From Betaproteobacteria bacterium (lineage in GTDB: Bacteria; Pseudomonadota; Gammaproteobacteria; Burkholderiales; Burkholderiaceae_C): a DNA stretch of 64,000 nucleotides. The stretch lies in contig JADJWD010000002.1 of the NCBI GenBank assembly GCA_016716535.1, positions 952,611 to 1,016,610 of the forward strand, written 5' to 3'. Shown piece by piece: positions 32,287 through 39,496 of this stretch. Below the pieces are notes generated by a model. That model had not been told where the DNA came from and searched no databases. It saw nothing but the letters and a program-made list of their open reading frames with translations. A program made the position numbers and the translations under genes. Each line of letters begins with the position of its first letter. The stretch's first letter is position 1.

Positions 32287-33620
32287 CAGCCGCGCACCAG
32301 CGCCCTCTCGGCCTGGCCCTGCGCGCGCGCGAGGTAGGCCTGCATCAAGAGCGTCGGGTCGGCGAGCAGCTTGTCCTTCCACTCGCCGAGCGGCACCGCG
32401 CCTTCGACCAGGCCACGCATCACGCCGATGTGCTCGGTCCAGCCGACGCAGTTGCAGCCCACGAGGCGGTCGCCGTCGAACTGCAGACTCAGGTGCCGGC
32501 CGCCGCCGGCGGCGTCAGCCTCGGTCAGCTCGATGTGCTGGCCGCCCTTGACACCTTCCCAGTTGCCGAAGCTCGCGCTGATGAGGCCGAGCGTGTCGAG
32601 CACGTTGATCTGCGTCACGCCGCGCAACTCGGCGCGCTGGCCGACCATGTTCAGCGCCGCGACGCGCGCCTGCTCGGCGGCGTTGGGCTGGATGGCGCTG
32701 ACGATCGTCTTGCCGCTGACCTTGTCGAAGGCTTCGGCGCAGTCGCCGGCGGCGTAGACATCGCGCACGTTCGTTTCGAGGTGCTCGTCGGTCAGCACGC
32801 CAACGAGGCAGCGTACGCCCGAGTTCTCGAGGAAGCCGATGTTCGGGCGCACGCCGACGGCGCTGATCACGAGGTCGGCGGGCACCGTGCGGCCGTTGGA
32901 CAGCCGCACGAGCATCGGCGCGTCGCGGCGCCGGCCGGCGGGCGCGTTGGATGTGTCGAACAACGCGGCGCCGTTGCCGGCCGGCCGATCGATCGACTCG
33001 ACCTTGGCACCGGTGTGCACCGCGACGCCCTTGTCCTCGCACCACTGCTTGATCATCCCGCCGGCGGTCGGGCCCATCATGCGCGGCACCATGCGGTCGC
33101 CCATCTCGACGACGGCCAGTTCGACCTTCCGCTCGGCCAGCGCCTCCATGATGATGCAGCCGATGAAGCCGGCGCCCATCTGCAGCACGCGCGCGCCGGG
33201 ACGTGCGAGCTTCAGGATCTCGCGCGCGTCGGCGAGCGTCCAGCAGGCGTGCACGCCGGGGCCGTCGGCGCCGGGGATCGGCGGCTGCATCGGCGACGAG
33301 CCGGTGGCAATCAGCAGCCGGTCGTAGGGCAGCTTGGCGCCGCTGTCGAGCGTCACTTCGCGCGCCTTCACGTCCACCGCCGTCGCGCGGCCTCGCTTCA
33401 GCTCGATGCGCAGCTTCGCGTAGTGCTCGGCGCCGTGGCGCAGGCGCGTGCCTTCCTCGCCGACCTTGCCGATCAGCAGGTAAGGGATCGCCATGCGCGA
33501 GTAGGGCGCCTCGGGCTCGTCACCGACGACGACGATCGAGTCGCCCGGCGCGTGCTTGCGGATCGTCTCGGCGGCGATGACGCCGGCCGGCCCGGCGCCG
33601 AGGATGACGTGCTGGGTCAT
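32286..33620 (-). CDS. aorC: FAD-dependent NAD(P) oxidoreductase subunit of aldehyde oxidoreductase
   Basis: 444 residues. Two Rossmann folds: an FAD site at the N-terminus (HVILGAGPAGVIAAETIRKH) and an NAD(P) site at about 150-175 (RVLQMGAGFIGCIIMEALAE). Later come the FAD motif VYAAGDCAEAFD (about 300) and LLIATGSSPMQPPIPG. This is the architecture of the FAD subunit found with tungsten aldehyde oxidoreductases of the Aromatoleum type, where it passes electrons between NAD+ and the Fe-S subunit. It lies 28 bp after aorB and overlaps the moaD-like gene. The name is by operon context; alone it would be called an NADH-rubredoxin/nitrite-reductase-like flavoprotein. Confidence 0.88.
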   Translation of the reverse strand: MTQHVILGAGPAGVIAAETIRKHAPGDSIVVVGDEPEAPYSRMAIPYLLIGKVGEEGTRLRHGAEHYAKLRIELKRGRATAVDVKAREVTLDSGAKLPYDRLLIATGSSPMQPPIPGADGPGVHACWTLADAREILKLARPGARVLQMGAGFIGCIIMEALAERKVELAVVEMGDRMVPRMMGPTAGGMIKQWCEDKGVAVHTGAKVESIDRPAGNGAALFDTSNAPAGRRRDAPMLVRLSNGRTVPADLVISAVGVRPNIGFLENSGVRCLVGVLTDEHLETNVRDVYAAGDCAEAFDKVSGKTIVSAIQPNAAEQARVAALNMVGQRAELRGVTQINVLDTLGLISASFGNWEGVKGGQHIELTEADAAGGGRHLSLQFDGDRLVGCNCVGWTEHIGVMRGLVEGAVPLGEWKDKLLADPTLLMQAYLARAQGQAERALVRG

Positions 33621-33648
33621 GGCAGCGCCTTCACGTGCGGCCGCGAGG

Positions 33649-35496
33649 TCACAGCCCCAGGCGCTGGCGCGTCTCGGGCTTCAGCGTGCCGTCGGCGTTC
33701 CAGCCGCGGATCTCGTAGTACTTCGGCAGCATTTCCGGCAACTTGTTGACCAGGCCCTTGGCGGGCCCCGTCTTCGCCGGCTCGGTGAGCAGGCGCTTGG
33801 GCAGCGTGTCGTCCTTGGCGGTGAAGCCGGCGCGGTTGTTGAAGTCGCGCTCCATGTTCCAGATGCGCTCGCCGATTTCGCCGAGCTTCTCGAGCGTGAA
33901 CTCGGGGCCGCAGGCGGCGGCGACCTGCGGCGCCACGTCCTCGAGCGTCCACGCGAAGCTCGTGAAGATGCAGATGCCGGCGGCGTCGAACGCGGCGGTG
34001 GCGTCCTGGAAGGCCTTCACCAGTTCGGGCTTGCCGTCGGCGACGAGCGGGTCGGTCTTCACAGGAATGCCGAGCACCTCGGAGGCGACGGTGTAGCTGC
34101 GCAGGTGGCAGGCGCCGCGGTTGCTGGTGGCGTAGGTCAGGCCCATGCCCTGGATGCCGCGGCTGTCGTAGGCGGGGAACTCCTGGCCCTTGACGCTCAT
34201 GCTCAGGTCCGGGTGGCCGTACTTGGCGGTGAGGCGCTTGCTGCCCAGCCCGATCTCTTTTCCGAAGCCTTCGCCCTTGCCGGTGATCTCGGCGAAATAC
34301 GCCAGTGCCCTGGCGCTGCCGAACGGCGCCTCGATGCCGACCTGCGCCTTTGTCAGCACGCCCATCTCGTACAGCTCCATCACCGCGCCGACGGTGGCGC
34401 CGAAGCTGATGGGGTCGTAGCCGTGCTCGTTGCACATCAGGTTGGCAAACTGCAGCGTCTCGAGGTCGTTGACGCCGTTGGCCGCGCCGAGCGCCCAGGC
34501 CGCCTCGTACTCGAGGCCACCCGAGGCGCCCCAGTACTCGGGCCGGTTCTGCACCGTGAAGTGGCCCTGGTCCATCTTGCTGATGCGCCCGCAGGCGATC
34601 GTGCAGCCGAAGCAGGCCTGGTTGGTGACGAGCTGCTTCTTGCCGTCGGTGGCGCGCGGCGTGGCCATCGCCTCGGCCGAGATGTCCTTGGCGCCTTCGA
34701 ACTGCACGTCGCGGTGGTTGCGCGTGGGCAGCGCGCCGATCTCGTTGACCACGTTCATCAGCACCTGCGTGCCGTAGGTCGGCAGGCCCTGGCCGGTGAC
34801 GGCGTGGTCGGCGAGCACCTTCTTCTTCTCGAAGGTGACCTTCATGAACGCCTTGGCGTCGGCGAAGTTGCCGACACCCTTCGTGCCGCGCACGGCGATG
34901 GCCTTCAGGTTCTTGCTGCCGGCCACCGCGCCGACGCCGCTGCGCCCGGCGGCGCGGTGCAGGTCGTTGACGATGCAGGCGAAGAGCACCTTCTCCTCAC
35001 CGGCCTTGCCGATGCTGCTGATGCGCAGCTGCGGGTCCTGGTGCGCCTTCTTCAGCATCTCCTCGGTCTGCCAGACGGTCTTGCCCCACAGGCCCGAGGC
35101 GTCGCGCAGTTCGGCGGTGTCGTCGTTGACGTACAGGTAGACGGGCTTGGCGGAGCGGCCCTCGAAGATGATCATGTCCCAGCCGGCCATCTTCAGCTCG
35201 GCGCCCCAGTGGCCGCCGGAGTTGCTGCAGGCGATGGCGCCGGTCAGCGGCCCCTTGGTGACCACCGTGTAGCGCCCGCCGGTGGAGGCCATCGTGCCGG
35301 TGAGCGGGCCGGTGGCCCAGATCAGCTTGTTCTCGGGCGCGAGCGGGTCGACCTTGGGGTCGATCTCGCTCACGAGGTACTTGGTGGCCAGGCCGCGCGA
35401 GCCGAGGTACTCCTTGGCCCACGCCATGTTCAGCGGCTCGGACTTGACGGTGCCGGCGGTGAGGTTGACGCGCAGGATCTTTCCAGCCCAGGACAT
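33649..35496 (-). CDS. aorB: Tungsten-containing aldehyde:ferredoxin oxidoreductase catalytic subunit
   Basis: 615 residues, the usual AOR size. AOR oxidises aldehydes to acids (or reduces acids) with a tungsten bis-pyranopterin and one [4Fe-4S] cluster. N-terminal pyranopterin domain: ILRVNLTAGTVKSEPLN, WAKEYLGSRGLATKYL, GPLTGTMASTGGRYTVVTKG and NSGGHWGAELKMAGWD. The Fe-S ligands lie in ACFGCTIACGR (about 292-302) with a fourth Cys further on (GICIFTSF). The second pterin-binding stretch is YDSRGIQGMGLTYATSNRGA. An N-terminal SWAGKILRV start is typical. AAGGAG-like bases precede the ATG. Flanked by its Fe-S subunit and flavoprotein gene; tupABC supplies the metal. Confidence 0.95.
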   Translation of the reverse strand: MSWAGKILRVNLTAGTVKSEPLNMAWAKEYLGSRGLATKYLVSEIDPKVDPLAPENKLIWATGPLTGTMASTGGRYTVVTKGPLTGAIACSNSGGHWGAELKMAGWDMIIFEGRSAKPVYLYVNDDTAELRDASGLWGKTVWQTEEMLKKAHQDPQLRISSIGKAGEEKVLFACIVNDLHRAAGRSGVGAVAGSKNLKAIAVRGTKGVGNFADAKAFMKVTFEKKKVLADHAVTGQGLPTYGTQVLMNVVNEIGALPTRNHRDVQFEGAKDISAEAMATPRATDGKKQLVTNQACFGCTIACGRISKMDQGHFTVQNRPEYWGASGGLEYEAAWALGAANGVNDLETLQFANLMCNEHGYDPISFGATVGAVMELYEMGVLTKAQVGIEAPFGSARALAYFAEITGKGEGFGKEIGLGSKRLTAKYGHPDLSMSVKGQEFPAYDSRGIQGMGLTYATSNRGACHLRSYTVASEVLGIPVKTDPLVADGKPELVKAFQDATAAFDAAGICIFTSFAWTLEDVAPQVAAACGPEFTLEKLGEIGERIWNMERDFNNRAGFTAKDDTLPKRLLTEPAKTGPAKGLVNKLPEMLPKYYEIRGWNADGTLKPETRQRLGL

Positions 35497-35542
35497 CTTG
35501 GGTCTCCTTGAATCGGATCGTGAGTCGCGTTGACGGCGCGCG

Positions 35543-36019
35543 TCAGGCGGCGGCCGGCTGGTTGCCCAGCTTGTCGGCCCAGGCCTGCATCTTCGCGAGG
35601 CCCGTCCAGTTGGCGTCGACGTAGGTGATGGCGCCGGTGGGGCAGGCGGTGGCGCAGGCGGGGTCGCCGCCGCACAGGTCGCACTTCTGCACCTTGCCGG
35701 TCTCCTGCACGTAGTTGATCGTGCCGAACGGGCAGCTGATCGTGCAGACCTTGCAGCCGACGCACGTCGTCTCGTTGACGACCTTGGCGCCGGTGAGGCG
35801 GTCGACGGTGATCGCCTCCACCGGGCAGGCGTGCAAGCACCAGGCCTCGTCGCACTGCGTGCAGGTGTAGGGCACCTTCTTGCCGGTGGCGTGAAAGTCG
35901 AACACCTTGATGCGCGACTTGGCCGGCGCCATGACGCCGTAGTTCTCGAACGAACAGGCCATCTCGCACTGAAGACAGCCGGTGCACTTCTCGGCGTTCA
36001 GATGCAGGCTCTTCTGCAT
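35543..36019 (-). CDS. aorA: Four-cluster ferredoxin-type subunit of aldehyde oxidoreductase
   Basis: 158 residues from ATG 36019 (MQKSLHLNAEKC), which removes an 18-residue upstream extension with no family support. Sixteen cysteines fall into four groups for [4Fe-4S] clusters: CTGCLQCEMAC, CTQCDEAWCLHACP, CVGCKVCTISCP and CDLCGGDPACATACP. This is the DmsB/HycB-like electron-transfer fold. It conducts electrons between AorB and the AorC flavoprotein. It opens the aor operon; a GGAG lies 10 nt before the start. No signal peptide, so the complex is cytoplasmic. Confidence 0.92.
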   Translation of the reverse strand: MQKSLHLNAEKCTGCLQCEMACSFENYGVMAPAKSRIKVFDFHATGKKVPYTCTQCDEAWCLHACPVEAITVDRLTGAKVVNETTCVGCKVCTISCPFGTINYVQETGKVQKCDLCGGDPACATACPTGAITYVDANWTGLAKMQAWADKLGNQPAAA

Positions 36020-36158
36020 GACGTGGGTACTCCGCGGTAGGGGGCGAGGTTCGGGACACAACCCGGCCGCCACGCGGAAACCGCAGCGCCGGCCGATTAG
36101 GAAATGATGTGCATATGTGTGCTCGGCAAATACCTAGGCATAACCCGGGGGTGGGTCG
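36020..36158 (-). promoter_or_regulatory. tupA-aorA intergenic region with AT-rich dyads
   Basis: This 139-bp gap is the largest in the minus-strand run and is where an aor promoter must lie if the operon has its own. It is unusually AT-rich for this DNA. It holds a near-perfect 12-bp palindrome ATACCTAGGCAT (36130-36141, one mismatch pair, core CCTAGG) and, 12 bp away, a CATATG core within GTGCATATGTGTGC (36110-36123). Candidate operator(s) for a metal-responsive regulator. I see no convincing terminator after tupA. Confidence 0.4.
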
Positions 36159-37022
36159 TTACTGCCCTGCGTTCGGGAAGAACAGCGTCTCGCCGCCGAC
36201 CTTGTAGTTGGCGATCGCCGCCTGGCCGGCCGGCGACACCACCCAGTCGGCGAACTGCTGCGCCAGCGCCGCCTTCACGTGCGGGTGCTTCGCGGGATTG
36301 ACGACCATCACGCCGTATTGGTTGAAGAGGCTCCGGTCACCCTCGACGAGGATGGCGAGATCGCCGCGGTTCTTGAACGAGAGCCAGGTGCCGCGGTCGG
36401 CCAGCACGTAGGCATTGGTCGCCGAGGCCATGTTCAGCGCCGGGCCCATGCCGCAGCCGCACTCGCGGTAGCCGGCGGGCTTCGCCGCGGCCATGTCGAC
36501 GCCGGCGGCCTTCCACAGCCGCAACTCGGCCGCGTGGGTGCCGCTCTTGTCGCCGCGCGAGACGAAGGGCTGCCCGCCGGCGGCCAGCTTCTTCAGCGCC
36601 GCGGCGATGTCGCGGCCCTTGCCGCCCGCGGGGTCGCCCTTCGGCCCGATGAGGACGAAGTCGTTGTACATGACGTCGCGCCGCGCGGTCGCAAAGCCAT
36701 CGGCGACGAACTTCTCCTCGGCCGCCTTGTCGTGGACGAAGAGGACATCGGCGTCGCCGCGCCGCGCCGTATCGAGCGCCTGGCCGGTGCCCACCGCGAC
36801 GACGCGCACGTCGATGCCGGTGGCCTGCTTGAAGGCCGGCAGCAGCTGGCCGAACAGGCCCGACTGCTCGGTGCTCGTCGTGCTGGCCATGACGATGAAG
36901 CGCTCCTGTGCGGCGGCCGGGGGCGAGGTGAGGGCGGTGAGGGCGGCAAGCGACGCGAGGGCAGCGCCCAGCACGGCAGCGAGCAGGGGACGGCGGCGCG
37001 CTTGCAGCGGTTTCAGTGACAT
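36159..37022 (-). CDS. tupA: Tungstate ABC transporter, periplasmic binding protein TupA
   Basis: 287 residues with a signal peptide (basic RRR, hydrophobic stretch, cleavage near AAAQE). The mature start FIVMASTTSTEQSGLFGQLL contains the TTST motif that identifies TupA and distinguishes it from ModA. Further family parts: GIDVRVVAVGTGQALDTARR, DADVLFVHDKAAEEKFV, FVLIGPKGDPA and VSRGDKSGTHAAELRLW. It binds tungstate with high affinity. The ATG at 37022 overlaps the tupC stop (TGATG). A TTG at 37034 has AAAGGAG 7 nt before it and is a serious alternative start, adding MDHL. Confidence 0.93.
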   Translation of the reverse strand: MSLKPLQARRRPLLAAVLGAALASLAALTALTSPPAAAQERFIVMASTTSTEQSGLFGQLLPAFKQATGIDVRVVAVGTGQALDTARRGDADVLFVHDKAAEEKFVADGFATARRDVMYNDFVLIGPKGDPAGGKGRDIAAALKKLAAGGQPFVSRGDKSGTHAAELRLWKAAGVDMAAAKPAGYRECGCGMGPALNMASATNAYVLADRGTWLSFKNRGDLAILVEGDRSLFNQYGVMVVNPAKHPHVKAALAQQFADWVVSPAGQAAIANYKVGGETLFFPNAGQ

Positions 37023-37801
37023 CAGGTGGTCCAAGGCAGTTCTCCTTTGAGGAATTGACGGGCTTGCTCGGGCAACTCGTCGCTATCGAAAAAACGGTCC
37101 ACGGGCAGATCGGCGAGCAGCCGGCCGCCATCGAGGTAGGCCACGCGGGTGGCCAGGCGCTTGGCCTGGCCGAGGTTGTGCGTGCTCATGACGACGGTCA
37201 CGCCGTCGTCGGCGAAGTCGCCGATCAGCGTCTCGACCTCGCGCTTGGCGCCGGGGTCGAGGCTCGCGGTCGGCTCGTCGAGGAACAGGATGTCGGGCGC
37301 CAGCGCCCAGGCGCGCGCGAGCGCCAGCCGCTGCTGCTGGCCGCCGGAAAGCCCGCGCGCGCGACGACTGCCCAGGCTGGCGAGGCCCACGCGTTCCAGC
37401 GCCAGCCGGCAGCGCTCGGCGCGTTGCCCGGCGTGCACCCGCTGCAGCCACAGCCCGACGAGCACATTCCAGCGCACGCTCAGGTCGAGCAGAAACGGGC
37501 GCTGGTACAGCATCGCCGCGCGCGGCGGCCGGCCCTGCGGCGCCATCGCATGCTCGACGCGCTCCCCGTCCTGCGTGCCGGCGTCGACGAGGCCGTGCAG
37601 CAGCCGCAGCAGCGTCGTCTTGCCCGAGCCGTTGGGGCCGACCAGCACCAGCCGGTCGCCGCGGTGCAGCGTGAGGTCGACGTCGCGCAGCGCCTGCACC
37701 GGCCCGTAGCGCACGCCCGCGGCGCGCAGCGTGACGAGCGGCGTGCGCATCGTTCGCACCGCGCTCAATGCGGCGTCGCCGGCCGGCCCCGGCGCCTTCA
37801 T
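37022..37801 (-). CDS. tupC: Tungstate ABC transporter ATPase TupC
   Basis: 259 residues from the ATG at 37801, which overlaps the tupB stop (ATGA). Walker A GPNGSGKTTLLRLLHGLVDA, Q-loop AMLYQRPFLLD, signature LSGGQQQRLALARAWAL, Walker B ILFLDEPTASLD and switch His in MSTHNLGQAKRLA are all intact. An internal ATG at 37750 (MRTPLVTL) also fits the domain start. It energises import of tungstate bound by TupA. No C-terminal TOBE domain, unlike ModC. Confidence 0.92.
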   Translation of the reverse strand: MKAPGPAGDAALSAVRTMRTPLVTLRAAGVRYGPVQALRDVDLTLHRGDRLVLVGPNGSGKTTLLRLLHGLVDAGTQDGERVEHAMAPQGRPPRAAMLYQRPFLLDLSVRWNVLVGLWLQRVHAGQRAERCRLALERVGLASLGSRRARGLSGGQQQRLALARAWALAPDILFLDEPTASLDPGAKREVETLIGDFADDGVTVVMSTHNLGQAKRLATRVAYLDGGRLLADLPVDRFFDSDELPEQARQFLKGELPWTT

Positions 37802-38520
37802 GCCCACGCCTCGGCCGGCGCGCCTTGCTGCTGCTGGCGCAGCTGCATCAGGCCGATCGCCGCATTGAGCGCCGCCACCACCGCCAGCAGCACGAGCCCG
37901 AGCGCCAGTGCCAGCGGCAAATCGCCCTTGCTCGTCTCGAGCGCGATGGTCGTCGTCATCACGCGCGTGACGCCGTCGATGTTGCCGCCGACGATCATCA
38001 CCGCGCCGACCTCGGCGATGGCGCGGCCGAAGGCCGTCAGCGCGACGGTGAGCACGCCGTAGCGCTGGTGCACGAGCAGCAGCAAGGCGCTGGCAACGGG
38101 CCCCGCGCCGAGCGAGCGCAACTGGTCGCCGCCCTCGGCCAGCGACGACAGCACGAGCCGCCGCGCCAGCGCCGCGACCAGCGGCACGACGAGCAGGCTC
38201 TGCGCGACCACCATCGCGGCCGGCGTGAAGAGGATGCCCCAGTGCCCGAGCGGCCCGGCGCGCGACAGCAGCAGGTACACGAGCAGCCCGAGCACCACCG
38301 ACGGCATCGCGAGCATCGTGTTGAGCACGCCGACCAGCACCTGGTGGCCCGGAAAGCGCGAGACGGCGAGCAGCGCGCCCGCCGCCAGGCCGAGACCGGT
38401 GCCGATCAACGTGGCGGTGCCGCTGACCTGCAGCGACAGCGCCACCGTCTGCAAGAGACGCGGCTCGAGGTCGGTGATCAGCGTGATGGCGGTGGAGATG
38501 CTCTCGGTGAACGCGGGCAT
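37798..38520 (-). CDS. tupB: Tungstate ABC transporter permease TupB
   Basis: 240-residue inner-membrane permease with five or more hydrophobic segments (LLQTVALSLQVSGTATLIGT; VLNTMLAMPSVVLGLLVYLL; AMVVAQSLLVVPLVAALARR; PLALALGLVLLAVVAALNAA). The permease coupling helix is RAIAEVGAVMIVGGNIDGVT, close to the TupB family. First of the tupBCA unit, 73 bp after DUF364. All three tup genes are joined by start/stop overlaps. Upstream lies a TATG-N10-CATA dyad. Confidence 0.92.
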   Translation of the reverse strand: MPAFTESISTAITLITDLEPRLLQTVALSLQVSGTATLIGTGLGLAAGALLAVSRFPGHQVLVGVLNTMLAMPSVVLGLLVYLLLSRAGPLGHWGILFTPAAMVVAQSLLVVPLVAALARRLVLSSLAEGGDQLRSLGAGPVASALLLLVHQRYGVLTVALTAFGRAIAEVGAVMIVGGNIDGVTRVMTTTIALETSKGDLPLALALGLVLLAVVAALNAAIGLMQLRQQQQGAPAEAWA

Positions 38521-38571
38521 GAGGCGGCAACAGCAGCCGCGCATTGTCGGCATCGCGGCGTGCGCTGGCGA

Positions 38572-38589
38572 TATGTGCGCGGGTGCATA
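38572..38589. promoter_or_regulatory. TATG-N10-CATA dyad before tupB
   Basis: In the 73-bp gap between the DUF364 stop and the tupB start, TATG and CATA form a small inverted repeat with a 10-bp spacer, 52-69 bp before the tupB ATG. It is one of few AT-rich spots here. It may be a regulator site for tungstate uptake genes. Arms are short, so chance is not excluded. Confidence 0.25.
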
Positions 38590-38593
38590 GCCG

Positions 38594-39496
38594 CTACACC
38601 CTCGCCAGCAACGCCCGCCACCCCGGCCACTGCTCGCGCGCCAGCGTGAACTTGCGCGCCGCGTCGCCGCGCTCTTCACCGCGCACGAGCGCGCGCGCGA
38701 AGGCCGCCGGGTCCTCGACCCACGTGCCGCCGAGCACGTGCACACCGCGCGCGAAGAGCGCGTCGGGCAGGCCGCCGACCGTCGGGCCGACGATCGCCAC
38801 GCGCGCCGCGCCGCGCGTGTGCGCGAGCACGTGGTCGAGCGTGTCGTTGATCAGCAGCGTGCCGGTGGCCAGCACCTTGTTGCAGCCCGCAAGCGCCGCG
38901 GTGTCGAGCGTGACCTCGTAGCCGTCGTGCCGGCCGACGAGGTCGGCACGCAACTCGACGACGGTGATGCGGGCGCCGCTTTGCACGAGCCGCGCCATCA
39001 GCGGGCCGAAGAGGCCCACGAGCCCGAGGTGGTCGCCCGGCCCCGGCGCGAGGCCGGCGAGCGAATCGCCGGCCGGCGGCGGCTGCCAGCCGGCGCGCCG
39101 CATCAGGCCGTGCGCCAGCGCCTGCGCGGCTGCCCAACCGAGCGTGCGGCGGATGCCCGCGGGGCCCGTCATCCAGCCGGCGGCGTGCAGCGCGGGGGCG
39201 CCGATGAGGTCGCCGGGGATCTCGCCTTCGCGCAGCCGCAAGAGCGTGCGGTCGAGCAGCACGTAGACGAGACCGAGCGAGCCGTCGTCGAGTTCGAGCG
39301 CGGCGAACTCGCCGCGCCGCGAGCCGTCGGCCGGGGGCGGCGGCACGTGCAACGCGCGGATGCGCGGGGCGCCCAGCGCCGGTGCGATCTCGGTCAGCGC
39401 GGCGAGGGTCGCGGCGGCGGCGCTGGGGGTAGGTTCGGCGGGCTTGCCGGGAGCGCCTGGCTCGTGGTCGGCGGAATCGTTCATCGTCAATGTCAT
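38594..39496 (-). CDS. DUF364 (putative heavy-metal chelation) protein
   Basis: 300 residues. The C-terminal half is a Rossmann-like DUF364 domain: GDHLGLVGLFGPLMARLVQS, NKVLATGTLLINDTLDHVLA and AIVGPTVGGLPDALFARGVH, then VLGGTWVEDPAAFARALVRG. The N-terminal half resembles the paired DUF4213 region (GEFAALELDDGSLGLVYVLL). The family is annotated as putative heavy-metal chelation and occurs beside metal-cofactor genes. The ATG at 39496 overlaps the viaA stop (ATGA), so the two are translationally coupled, and tupB lies 73 bp downstream. The context suggests a part in handling tungsten or its cofactor. This is inferred; no catalytic residues are known to me. Confidence 0.8.
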   Translation of the reverse strand: MTLTMNDSADHEPGAPGKPAEPTPSAAAATLAALTEIAPALGAPRIRALHVPPPPADGSRRGEFAALELDDGSLGLVYVLLDRTLLRLREGEIPGDLIGAPALHAAGWMTGPAGIRRTLGWAAAQALAHGLMRRAGWQPPPAGDSLAGLAPGPGDHLGLVGLFGPLMARLVQSGARITVVELRADLVGRHDGYEVTLDTAALAGCNKVLATGTLLINDTLDHVLAHTRGAARVAIVGPTVGGLPDALFARGVHVLGGTWVEDPAAFARALVRGEERGDAARKFTLAREQWPGWRALLARV

